This document shows, piece by piece, positions 26,442-34,469 of a stretch of 64,000 nt of DNA. The stretch is from Enterobacter_D sp963521185 (GTDB taxonomy: Bacteria > Pseudomonadota > Gammaproteobacteria > Enterobacterales > Enterobacteriaceae). Position 1 is the first letter of the stretch, and every line of letters begins with the position of its first letter. Under the pieces are notes generated by a model. That model saw only the letters and a program-made list of their open reading frames with translations. It had not been told where the DNA came from and did not search any database. The DNA lies in contig CAUQTV010000003.1 of assembly GCA_963521185.1 (NCBI GenBank), forward strand, positions 434,001 through 498,000, written 5' to 3'. The position numbers were made by a program, and so were the translations under genes.

Positions 26442-27839
26442 ATGAAATTATCAGGATTCGGGGCGTCACACGCACTTCAGGTAGGGCATCGTCCTGTCAC
26501 GGCTGGCTCGCCCGTAAACAGCGCGCTCGCCACGGACATCAAACACGTTGGCAATACCATCGGGCACCCCGCGCTGGCAAGAGAAGCGCGCGCAGCCGAC
26601 ACGATCAAAGGTTTTTTACGCCACGCCATTGCCGCACAAAGCTACGGCAGCATGTTTGCCAACGGCGCGTACTTCAAATCCACGGGCAATGACTTTCCGC
26701 GCTATGAGGGTAAATCCTCGCAGGCCTCGCTTGACCATCTGGATAAGGTGTCGGCTCAGTATCTCACGGCGATTAAAGCTAAAACGCCGAATCTCACTCC
26801 GGCTGAAAAAACGCTGCTCGGTAAAGTGATTGATGCGCCGTGGCACTACCGCCACCAAAGCGACGCCTTTCTGGGGCGTGATACGCTGAACATCTCGTCC
26901 AACGCCAGGCTGGAGGCGAGAGGGATAAAATCCTCCTCACACACGCTTTCCGCAGACAGAGAGTGTGTCAGCAACCACGACTTTGTCTTCTTTGGCGTCG
27001 AATTTGCCGGGGACATTGCACAGCCCCCCGTTAATACGCTTCATTCCGGTAATGATTATGGCGCGGGCGTCTACCTGGTCGGCGACAACTTCCCGCTGGG
27101 CTATCTCACGCTCACCGATCACTATGACAATATTGTGCCGTATAACCACATGAGTGAGCATGAGGAGTTCAGCGCCCGGTTTGAATGTGCGCATGAGGAA
27201 GTGATTCGGCGCGTTCATGGCGATAAGGGGCGGAATGATGCGCCGCTGTTTAACACCAAAGACATGAAGCTGGCGCTGGGGCTGCACCTTATTCATTTTC
27301 TTCGTCAGTCGGAAGATGCGGAATTTAAAGCCTTTGCGCTGAACGATAAGCTGAATGGCACCGCATTAGATCGGGTGCTTAACTTCGTTTTCCAGCCAGA
27401 ATTTCATGTTCCCAGAATGGTCAGCACCACGGATTTCAAATCGCATTTCCATCGCCCGATGCAGCTTGAGGACGCCGTCAGGGCCTCCAATTACCACGTT
27501 ATCGACATCGCATCCGCGCCGGAAGCGCGCCGATACCGGCTCATGGGGTATGCGATTACCAACGGTAAGCTGGATGTGGTTAACCATCTGCTCTCCCGTT
27601 TTACCTTTGATTCCTGCGATCTTTATTATATGGCATCGGACGATGACAATATTGCCAAACGCCTGACCGATGAACGGGCGGATATCGCCGTATTGCGCCT
27701 GCTGCTCGCGAAGGAACTTGCTGACCCGAACTGGATCGTGGACCATCGACGCGGGGAGACGATGCTGGATCATGCGCGATCCTCTCAACGTCCGGATATT
27801 GTGGCACTGCTTCTCGAATACGGCGCGCGTGATGAGTAA
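26442..27839 (+). CDS. OspC/CopC-family type III effector homolog (arginine ADP-riboxanase), ankyrin repeats
   Basis: A 465-residue protein with ribosome site GGGGAA before ATG 26442. It matches Shigella OspC proteins along its whole length by recognised blocks: IKGFLRHAIAAQSYGSMF, LDHLDKVS.QYL, RHQSDAFL..DTLNI, NHDFVFFGVE, YGYLTLTDHYDN-like, FNTKDMKLALGLHLIHFLR, FVFQPEFHVPRM and ASNYHVI. Glu 320 in QPEFHVPRM aligns with the Glu 326 needed for OspC3 activity, and Asp 226 aligns with OspC3 Asp 231. Residues 360-465 hold ankyrin-type repeats (AITNGKLDVVNHLLSRF; LDHARSSQRPDIVALLLEYGA) that bind the host target in the family. OspC and CopC use NAD to ADP-riboxanate arginines of host caspases. No export apparatus or chaperone lies nearby. 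Identity is from recalled family sequence, not a search. Confidence 0.9.
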   Translation: MKLSGFGASHALQVGHRPVTAGSPVNSALATDIKHVGNTIGHPALAREARAADTIKGFLRHAIAAQSYGSMFANGAYFKSTGNDFPRYEGKSSQASLDHLDKVSAQYLTAIKAKTPNLTPAEKTLLGKVIDAPWHYRHQSDAFLGRDTLNISSNARLEARGIKSSSHTLSADRECVSNHDFVFFGVEFAGDIAQPPVNTLHSGNDYGAGVYLVGDNFPLGYLTLTDHYDNIVPYNHMSEHEEFSARFECAHEEVIRRVHGDKGRNDAPLFNTKDMKLALGLHLIHFLRQSEDAEFKAFALNDKLNGTALDRVLNFVFQPEFHVPRMVSTTDFKSHFHRPMQLEDAVRASNYHVIDIASAPEARRYRLMGYAITNGKLDVVNHLLSRFTFDSCDLYYMASDDDNIAKRLTDERADIAVLRLLLAKELADPNWIVDHRRGETMLDHARSSQRPDIVALLLEYGARDE

Positions 27840-27860
27840 AGCGGCTATCACGCGCCGTCG

Positions 27861-28655
27861 TTAGCGACGCCCCAGTGGCACCACCAGCGGCGTGTGCGCC
27901 ACCGGATCGTCAATAATCATGCAGCGCAGCCCGTAGATGCGCTCAATCAGCTCAGCGGTGACGATCTCTTTTGGCGCACCCTGGGCCACAATCTTGCCGT
28001 CGCGCAGCGCAATCAAATGCGTGGCGTAGCGGCAGGCCTGGTTGAGATCGTGCAGCACCGCCGCCAGCGTGTAACCCTGCTCGCGGTTTAGCTCGCTTAA
28101 CAGTTCCAGCACGTCAATCTGATAGCTGATATCCAGCCAGGTGGTCGGCTCGTCGAGCAGCATAATGCGGGTCTCCTGCGCCAGCACCATCGCAATCCAC
28201 GCGCGCTGGCGCTGACCGCCGGACAGGGTATCCATGCTTTGCGCCGCCAGATTTTCAATCCCTGTCGCGCGCATGGCCCGCTTCACCGCGTCGTCATCTT
28301 CTTTGCGCCAGCGGGTAAACAGCGGCTGATGCGGATAACGTCCGCGCGACACCAGTTCCTGCACGGTGATATCCCCCGGCGTGGTGGCGTTTTGCGCCAG
28401 CAGCCCAATGCGTCGGGCGACCTCTTTGCTGTTAAACGTCTGGATCTGTTCGCCGTCGAGATAAACATGCCCTTTTTCCGGCGTCATCAGGCGACTGAGC
28501 GTGCGCAACAGCGTGGATTTTCCGCAGCCGTTCGGGCCGATAATCGCCGTGAAATGGCCGTCGGGCAGCGTGACGTTGAGATCGGCGGCGACGATTTTTT
28601 TGCCGTAGCCAAGCGTTAAGGCTTCGCCGCGCAGGCGGGCGGGTAACGTGGTCAT
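27861..28655 (-). CDS. fepC: FepC, ferric enterobactin ABC transporter ATPase
   Basis: A 264-residue ATPase (E. coli 271) with Walker A IIGPNGCGKSTLL, signature LSGGQRQRAW, Walker B IMLLDEPTTWLD and switch His in VLHDLNQ. It energises FepDG for uptake of ferric enterobactin from FepB across the inner membrane. It overlaps fepG by four bases (ATGA). It converges on the effector-like gene, whose stop is only 21 bases away. Confidence 0.97.
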   Translation of the reverse strand: MTTLPARLRGEALTLGYGKKIVAADLNVTLPDGHFTAIIGPNGCGKSTLLRTLSRLMTPEKGHVYLDGEQIQTFNSKEVARRIGLLAQNATTPGDITVQELVSRGRYPHQPLFTRWRKEDDDAVKRAMRATGIENLAAQSMDTLSGGQRQRAWIAMVLAQETRIMLLDEPTTWLDISYQIDVLELLSELNREQGYTLAAVLHDLNQACRYATHLIALRDGKIVAQGAPKEIVTAELIERIYGLRCMIIDDPVAHTPLVVPLGRR

Positions 28656-29644
28656 CGCGTGCGAGACTCCTTAATTAACAGGGCGATCAGATAGATACCG
28701 CCGAGGCTGACGGTCACAATACCGACCGGAAGCTGATACGGAATAAACACCTGTTGGGCGCACAGGTCCGCGACCAGCAGCAGCAGCGCGCCGCACAGCG
28801 CGGACTGGGTTAGCCCCCAGCGCGCGGTGCCGCTCAGACGGCGGGCGATGTGCGGGGCGACCAGCGCAATAAACGAAATGGGGCCGCACAGCGCAGTGGC
28901 GGCGGCGGTGAGCACCACGGCCACCAGCATCAGCATTAGGCGCGAACGTTCAACGCGCACGCCCAGCGCGCAGGCGCTGTCATCGCCCATTTCCAGCAGG
29001 CGCATACGGCGAACCAGCAGGCCCGCGCAGACAAACATCACCAGCAGGATGGGGGCGGAGGGCCAGGTTTTCGCCCACGTCAGGCCATTGAGCGACCCGG
29101 CGTTCCACAGCCCGGCGCTGACTGCGGTTTCAAGTGAGGCCTGCAACAGCAGCCAGGTGTTAAACGCCACCAGCATGGCGCGCACGCCGATGCCAATAAT
29201 GATCAGACGGAAGGTTTCAATGCCGTTGCGCCAGGCGAGCAGCCAGACCACAAGCGAGGTGAGAATGCCGCCCGCCATCGCCGACAGCGCAATGGCCGTT
29301 AAGTGCTGGCCGAACAGCACCATCGCCACCAGCACGCCGCTCCATGCGCCGGTGTTAAAGCCCATGACGTCCGGGCTGCCGAGCGGGTTACGCATCAGCG
29401 ACTGAAAAATCGCCCCGCTGACGCCGAGCGCCGCCCCCACCAGCAGGGCCATTAATACGCGCGGCAGCCGCCACTCGTTCACCACCAGCGCAATACCGCG
29501 CGGCGCGTGGCCGGTGAAAGCGTCGAAAATTTGCGACACCGACAGCGGCACGGCACCGCTTTTCAGGCTCCACAGCGCCACCAGTACGCTTGCCAGCGCC
29601 AGCAGCACGCAGCTGTGGATCAGACGGCGGGAAGGTACGTTCAC
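28652..29644 (-). CDS. fepG: FepG, ferric enterobactin ABC permease
   Basis: A 330-residue BtuC-type permease, exactly the E. coli length when started at GTG 29644, which overlaps the fepD stop as GTGA and has GGGGGAG upstream. An open frame continues 87 codons further but only as an overlap with fepD. Conserved blocks include VNEWRLPRVLMALLVGAALG, FQSLMRNPLGSPDVMGFNTG, AGSLNGLTWA and SFIALVAPHIARRLSGT. It pairs with FepD in the membrane. Confidence 0.97.
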   Translation of the reverse strand: MNVPSRRLIHSCVLLALASVLVALWSLKSGAVPLSVSQIFDAFTGHAPRGIALVVNEWRLPRVLMALLVGAALGVSGAIFQSLMRNPLGSPDVMGFNTGAWSGVLVAMVLFGQHLTAIALSAMAGGILTSLVVWLLAWRNGIETFRLIIIGIGVRAMLVAFNTWLLLQASLETAVSAGLWNAGSLNGLTWAKTWPSAPILLVMFVCAGLLVRRMRLLEMGDDSACALGVRVERSRLMLMLVAVVLTAAATALCGPISFIALVAPHIARRLSGTARWGLTQSALCGALLLLVADLCAQQVFIPYQLPVGIVTVSLGGIYLIALLIKESRTR

Positions 29645-30648
29645 CAGCTCCCCCCTTTGCGATGACGGCGCACCAGCAAAATCAGCACCGGCGCGCCAAT
29701 AAACGCGCTCACCACCGACACCCGTAGCTCGCCCGGCACCAGCAAGCGCCCGATGATGTCGGCGAACAGCAGCAGCATCGGCGTCGCCAGCAGCGTCACC
29801 GGCAGCGACCAGCGGTGATCGGCACCCACCAGCCAGCGCGCCATGTGCGGCATCATCAGACCAATAAAGGCGATTGGGCCGACCAGCGCCGTCGCGCAGC
29901 CGCACAATATTGTGATCGCCAGCAGACCGATAAGCTGGGTGCGCGCCACTTTGCTGCCAAGGGCGGTCGCGGTGTCGGTGCCGAGACTGAGGCTGTTTAG
30001 CGCACGGCTTTGCAGCAGTGCAATCGCGCCTGCGACGATCACCGGCAGCAGAACAACCTTCAGCGTTTGCAGGGTGCGAATATCAAGCGATCCCGCCTGC
30101 CAGAAGCGCAGTTGATCGTAGACCTCGGGGTTGAGCAGGGCGATGCCGCTCGACAGCCCTTCGAGCACCGCGCCGAGCGCGACGCCCGCTAAGGTCAGGC
30201 GCACGGGACTCAGTTGCCCGCCTCCCGCGCTGCCGGTAAACGCCACAATCAGCGCCGCCGCCAGCGCGCCGGAAAACGCCAGACCAAGCTGTTCCAGCGG
30301 CGAGGAGAGGCCGAGCAGCGCCGCGCCGACAACAATGGCGAAGCTGGCACCGGCGTTGACGCCGAGCAGGCCAGGATCGGCGAGGGGGTTGCGCGTCAGG
30401 GTTTGCATCAGCGCTCCTGCCATGCCGAGTGCGCCACCGGCAAGCAATCCGGCCAGCGTGCGGGGCAGCCGGGCGTCCAGTATTATGGTGCAGTCCGGGC
30501 GGGTGCAGGTACCGGTAAACGCGTCGATGACCACGGCGAAGGGCAGGGATTTGGCCCCGATAAGCAGGCTGAGAGCAGCCGCCAGCAGCAGCAATAAAAA
30601 CAACCCGGCGAGGGCGAGTAACCGCGCCAGGTTTTGGCTAAAAGGCAT
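29641..30648 (-). CDS. fepD: FepD, ferric enterobactin ABC permease
   Basis: A 335-residue BtuC-type permease. ATG 30648 is preferred to the ATG 12 bases upstream because it gives the same spacing as E. coli from the initiator to SLLIGAKSLP, with GGA 7 bases before it. Conserved blocks: DARLPRTLAGLLAGGALG, MQTLTRNPLADPGLLGVNAG, FWQAGSLDIR, IAFIGLMMPHMARWLVG. First gene of fepDGC, read from a Fur-controlled region shared with entS. Confidence 0.96.
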   Translation of the reverse strand: MPFSQNLARLLALAGLFLLLLLAAALSLLIGAKSLPFAVVIDAFTGTCTRPDCTIILDARLPRTLAGLLAGGALGMAGALMQTLTRNPLADPGLLGVNAGASFAIVVGAALLGLSSPLEQLGLAFSGALAAALIVAFTGSAGGGQLSPVRLTLAGVALGAVLEGLSSGIALLNPEVYDQLRFWQAGSLDIRTLQTLKVVLLPVIVAGAIALLQSRALNSLSLGTDTATALGSKVARTQLIGLLAITILCGCATALVGPIAFIGLMMPHMARWLVGADHRWSLPVTLLATPMLLLFADIIGRLLVPGELRVSVVSAFIGAPVLILLVRRHRKGGSW

Positions 30649-30665
30649 AACGACGTCCATGAGTT

Positions 30666-30684
30666 GATAATGATAGTAATTATC
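30666..30684. promoter_or_regulatory. Fur box between fepD and entS
   Basis: GATAATGATAGTAATTATC matches 17 of 19 positions of the consensus Fur box. It lies 18-36 bases from the fepD start and about 76-94 from entS, so it can repress both divergent operons when iron is plentiful. Confidence 0.9.
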
Positions 30685-30759
30685 GTTATCGATCTTATTC
30701 GGTTATGTTAGCATGTGCGGCCACGAAAAGGGTACGAGAAATCGCATTAAGGCACTGTA

Positions 30760-31986
30760 ATGAACCGACAATCCTGGCTGCTTAATCTCAGCCTGCTGAA
30801 AACCCATCCGGCGTTTCGCGCTGTCTTTATCGCCCGTTTTATCTCCATTCTCTCGCTCGGGCTGCTCGGCGTTGCTGTGCCGGTACAAATCCAGTCGATG
30901 ACGCACTCAAGCTGGCTGGTGGGCCTTGCGGTGACGCTCACCGGCGGGGCGATGTTTGTCGGGCTGATGGTCGGCGGCGTGCTGGCGGACCGCCATGAGC
31001 GCAAGCGGTTAATTCTGCTCGCGCGCGGCACCTGCGGCGTTGGGTTTGTTGGGCTGTGCATCAATGCGGCGCTGCCGGAACCGTCGCTTACCGCCATTTA
31101 TCTGCTCGGTTTGTGGGACGGCTTTTTTGGCGCGCTGGGCGTGACGGCGCTGCTGGCGGCGACGCCTGCGCTGGTCGGACGCGAAAACCTGATGCAGGCC
31201 GGGGCGATCACTATGCTGACGGTGCGTCTCGGATCGGTGATTTCGCCGATGCTGGGCGGTCTGCTGCTGGCCTCGGGCGGCGTGGTGTGGAACTACGCGC
31301 TGGCGGCGGCTGGCACGTTTATTACCACCCTGACGCTGCTGCGTCTGCCGCAGCTTCCGCCGCCGCCACAGCCGCGCGAACATCCGCTGAAATCCCTGCT
31401 GGCGGCGTTCCAGTTTTTACTGCGCAGCCCGCTGATTGGCGGCATTGCGCTGCTCGGCGGCCTGCTGACCATGGCAAGCGCGGTGCGCGTGCTCTACCCG
31501 GCGCTGGCGGTGAGCTGGCAGATGTCGGCGTCTGAAATCGGTCTGCTGTATGCCGCGGTGCCGCTCGGTGCCGCGCTGGGCGCGCTCACCAGCGGCAATA
31601 TCGCCCACAGCGTGCGACCGGGCGTGGTGATGCTGTGCGCCACGGTGGCGTCCTTTTTTGCCATTGGGCTGTTCAGCCTGATGCCGGTCTGGGCGCTGGG
31701 CGTCTTTTTCCTCGCGCTGTTTGGCTGGCTGAGCGCCATCAGTTCGCTGCTGCAATACACGCTGATCCAGACGCAAACCCCGGAAGCGATGCTCGGACGC
31801 ATTAACGGCCTGTGGACCGCGCAGAACGTCACCGGTGATGCCATTGGCGCGGCGCTGCTCGGCGGCATGGGGGCGATGATGACGCCGCAAGCCTCCGCCA
31901 GTCTCGGCGGCTGGGTGCTGGCTGCGGCGGGATTACTGCTGATCCTGCTGCTCGGCGAGCTCAGGCGCTTTCGCCAGACGGCGTAA
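30760..31986 (+). CDS. entS: EntS, enterobactin exporter (MFS)
   Basis: A 408-residue major facilitator protein with about twelve membrane segments, close to E. coli EntS (416). Recognised parts: the start NRQSWLLNLSLLKTHPAFRA, the MFS loop GVLADRHERKRLILLARG, ATPALVGRENLMQAG, and the end LLGELRRFRQTA. It exports enterobactin across the inner membrane. Transcribed away from fepDGC over the shared Fur box, and converges on fepB with a cluster of REP elements between. Confidence 0.97.
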   Translation: MNRQSWLLNLSLLKTHPAFRAVFIARFISILSLGLLGVAVPVQIQSMTHSSWLVGLAVTLTGGAMFVGLMVGGVLADRHERKRLILLARGTCGVGFVGLCINAALPEPSLTAIYLLGLWDGFFGALGVTALLAATPALVGRENLMQAGAITMLTVRLGSVISPMLGGLLLASGGVVWNYALAAAGTFITTLTLLRLPQLPPPPQPREHPLKSLLAAFQFLLRSPLIGGIALLGGLLTMASAVRVLYPALAVSWQMSASEIGLLYAAVPLGAALGALTSGNIAHSVRPGVVMLCATVASFFAIGLFSLMPVWALGVFFLALFGWLSAISSLLQYTLIQTQTPEAMLGRINGLWTAQNVTGDAIGAALLGGMGAMMTPQASASLGGWVLAAAGLLLILLLGELRRFRQTA

Positions 31987-31991
31987 TTTTC

Positions 31992-32133
31992 GCGCCGGGC
32001 GGCACTGCGTTTGCCCGGCCTACGGGCCTGTGATGTCGTGTAGGCCTGGTAAGCGAAGCGCCACCGGGCGTTATGCGCCGGGCAGACGGGTGGTGGTCGT
32101 GTAGGCCCGGTAAGCTTGCGCCACCGGGCAACT
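31992..32133. repeat. REP/BIME cluster between entS and fepB
   Basis: Three imperfect units of the GCCGGGTGGCGC...GCCTACGGG type, in alternating orientation, each able to fold (for example GCGCCACCGGGC and TAGGCCCGGTAAGC). The same family occurs at 38128, 47098, 50845 and 58000. Confidence 0.85.
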
Positions 32134-32138
32134 GCACC

Positions 32139-33098
32139 TTAACCAAACAACGTTGCGACGCGCTGAAGGATCAGCATTGCGCTGTAATAATCCAGGCGGA
32201 ATGTCTCGGTGCCGAGCGCATACACGCGCTTGTTTTTCACCGCTGGCAAATGGCCAAGCAGCGGATTGGCGTACACCGCGCTGGCGTCTTTCTCATCCCC
32301 GGCGAATAAAAAGAGCGCCTCGCCGTTTAACCCGGCGGCCAGATTCTCACCGCCGAGTTGCACGATATCGTGGCGCTTGCCCTGGCTCTGGCTGGTGCGT
32401 AACCCTTCCGGCAGCGCTGCCAGCGTAAAGCCGAGCTGCTCTAAAAGCTGACCCTGTGCGGATTCCGCCGTCCACAGGTTTGCACTGTGCGCCGACGGAT
32501 GGTACACCAGCGCGCTCACCGGCTGCGGCGGCAGTGTCATCTGCTTTTTCACCGTCGCCATCTGCGCGCTAAACGCGGCAATGCGGGCGCGGGCCTGTTT
32601 CTCCTGTCCGGTGATCTCGCCCAACTGCGTGAGCAGCGTCTGCCAGCTTTTATCGTCGTAATTGATGACCAGCGTCGGCGCAATGGCGGAGAGCTGATCG
32701 TAGAGCGCCAGCGCGGAGTCGCCCCCGGTGGCGCTGATCAGTATCAAATCCGGCATTTGTGCGGCTACGGCTTCCGCGCTCGGCTCGCCAATATACAGGC
32801 GGGCGAGTTTGCGCGCTTTTGCCACCTCGCTCCACTGGCGTAAAAAGCCCTGATCGTCGGAAAAGCGGTTATTGGGCGTCGTCGCGCCGCTGGCGATCAC
32901 CGGTGCATCGATCGCCAGCAGCGACCCGGTCAGCGTCACGCTGGTGGAAACAATGCGCAGCGGCTTGCTTTCAAGAGTGTGCGTACCCCGGCTGTCGCTA
33001 ATTTGACGCGGCCAGTCGGCGGCCTGCGTTGAGGAAAGTCCTAAAACAAAAAGGCTCAGCACTAAAAAGGGCTTAAGGGCTAACGAGGGAAATTTCAC
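32139..33098 (-). CDS. fepB: FepB, periplasmic ferric enterobactin-binding protein
   Basis: A 319-residue class III binding protein (E. coli 318). The signal peptide ends about residue 27 (STQAADWPRQI). The mature part has SKPLRIVSTSVTLTGSLLAI, RLYIGEPSAEAVAAQMPDLI, ISATGGDSA and the C-terminal helix MLILQRVATLFG. It carries ferric enterobactin from FepA to FepDGC. It is divergent from entC over a long leader with a large hairpin and a Fur box. Confidence 0.97.
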   Translation of the reverse strand: MKFPSLALKPFLVLSLFVLGLSSTQAADWPRQISDSRGTHTLESKPLRIVSTSVTLTGSLLAIDAPVIASGATTPNNRFSDDQGFLRQWSEVAKARKLARLYIGEPSAEAVAAQMPDLILISATGGDSALALYDQLSAIAPTLVINYDDKSWQTLLTQLGEITGQEKQARARIAAFSAQMATVKKQMTLPPQPVSALVYHPSAHSANLWTAESAQGQLLEQLGFTLAALPEGLRTSQSQGKRHDIVQLGGENLAAGLNGEALFLFAGDEKDASAVYANPLLGHLPAVKNKRVYALGTETFRLDYYSAMLILQRVATLFG

Positions 33099-33122
33099 GA
33101 AGTCATATCCTGATTTTGTTGC

Positions 33123-33192
33123 GGTTAATGCTTCTCATTTTCAACATTGCACGAAGCGGATGCAAGCATTAGCCGCAGAAGAAGCATCAACC
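33123..33192 (-). other. Large inverted repeat in the fepB leader
   Basis: GGTTAATGCTTCT (33123-33135) and AGAAGCATCAACC (33180-33192) can pair over 13 positions with one mismatch, enclosing a 44-base loop. It lies in the 5' untranslated part of fepB, close before the start, and could fold in the fepB mRNA to affect translation or stability. E. coli fepB also has a palindromic leader. Confidence 0.5.
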
Positions 33193-33242
33193 ATCATTGA
33201 CAGCGCTGGCAATACCTTTTAGCTTACCGACCAAAATATAAA

Positions 33243-33257
33243 TGATAATTATTCTTA
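33243..33257. promoter_or_regulatory. Fur box between fepB and entC
   Basis: TGATAATTATTCTTA matches 12 of 14 positions of the 7-1-7 Fur motif. It lies 28 bases before the entC start and is placed to repress entCEBAH and probably fepB. Confidence 0.7.
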
Positions 33258-33284
33258 ATGCCTTTATCATTTTCGGAGGATGAT

Positions 33285-34460
33285 ATGGATACGTCACTGG
33301 CTGAGGGGATCACGCACACCGTGAACACGCTGTCGCCCGATCAATTTTTCTTTATGTCGCCGTACCGCAGCTTTACGACGACGGGCTGTTTTGCGCGTTT
33401 TTCAGCACCCGCCGCAGAAGGGCACGACCTGCACAGCGCCTTTCAGCAAAAGCTCAGCGCCGCGTTTGCGCAGGCAAAAGCGCAGGGCATTGCCCGTCCG
33501 GTGATGGTCGGCGCGATCCCGTTCGATCCCTCGCAGCCCTCCTCGCTGTTTATTCCCGAGCGCTGGGAAACCTTCTCGCGCCCGTCCAGGCAGCACGATG
33601 CGCGCTATTTTCGCGGGCATAATGCCCTCAACGTCGTGGCGCGCAGGGCAATACCGGAGCAGGACGTTTTCATGCAAATGGTGGCTAACGCCGCTGCCCG
33701 CACCGCCACGCCGGAAGTGGATAAAGTGGTGCTCTCACGCCTTATCGACATCACCACCGATGCCCGTATCGACAGCGGTGCGCTGTTAGAGCGTCTTATC
33801 GCGCAAAACCCGGCGAGCTTTAACTTCCACGTACCGTTGCCGGACGGCGGCGTGCTGCTGGGGGCCAGCCCGGAACTGCTGCTGCGCAAAGAGGGCGATC
33901 GCTTTAGCTCGCTGCCGCTGGCGGGATCGGCGCGTCGTCAGCCGGATGACATGCTCGATCGTGAAGCGGGGAACAAACTGCTGGCCTCCGAAAAGGATCG
34001 CCACGAGCACGAGCTGGTCACCCAGGCGATGAAAGCGGTGCTGGCCCCGCGCAGCCGCACGCTGACGCTGCCGAACTCGCCGCAGCTGGTGAACACGCCG
34101 ACGCTGTGGCACTTAGCCACGCCAATTGAAGGCGTGGCGGCGGGCGCTGAAAATGCGCTGTCGCTGGCCTGCCTGCTGCATCCGACGCCTGCGCTGAGCG
34201 GTTTCCCGCATCAGGTGGCCGCCCGCGTAATTAACGAGCTGGAGCCGTTTGACCGCGAGCTGTTTGGCGGCATCGTCGGCTGGTGCGATGACGAAGGCAA
34301 CGGTGAATGGGTGGTCACCATCCGCTGCGCACGCCTGCGGGATAACGCGGTGCGTCTGTTTGCCGGGGCGGGGATCGTCCCGGCCTCTTCACCCGCCGCC
34401 GAATGGCGTGAAACCGGGGTGAAGCTCTCCACCATGCTCAACGTTTTTGGTTTGCACTAA
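33285..34460 (+). CDS. entC: EntC, isochorismate synthase
   Basis: A 391-residue enzyme, same length as E. coli. ATG 33285 has GGAGG nine bases before it; a frame start at 33258 is less likely. Chorismate-binding fold with FFFMSPYRSFTTTGCFARF, VDKVVLSRLIDITTD, LLGASPELLLRK, LAGSARR, ASEKDRHEHELV, TPALSGFPHQ and FAGAGIVPASSP. It converts chorismate to isochorismate, the first step to 2,3-dihydroxybenzoate. First gene of entCEBAH. Confidence 0.98.
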   Translation: MDTSLAEGITHTVNTLSPDQFFFMSPYRSFTTTGCFARFSAPAAEGHDLHSAFQQKLSAAFAQAKAQGIARPVMVGAIPFDPSQPSSLFIPERWETFSRPSRQHDARYFRGHNALNVVARRAIPEQDVFMQMVANAAARTATPEVDKVVLSRLIDITTDARIDSGALLERLIAQNPASFNFHVPLPDGGVLLGASPELLLRKEGDRFSSLPLAGSARRQPDDMLDREAGNKLLASEKDRHEHELVTQAMKAVLAPRSRTLTLPNSPQLVNTPTLWHLATPIEGVAAGAENALSLACLLHPTPALSGFPHQVAARVINELEPFDRELFGGIVGWCDDEGNGEWVVTIRCARLRDNAVRLFAGAGIVPASSPAAEWRETGVKLSTMLNVFGLH

Positions 34461-34469
34461 GGATTTCTG

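Noticed and set aside
29645..29905. 87-codon N-terminal extension of fepG
   Set aside because: It overlaps fepD entirely, has Ala/Arg-rich nonsense composition, and the GTG at 29644 gives the exact E. coli length with a strong ribosome site.
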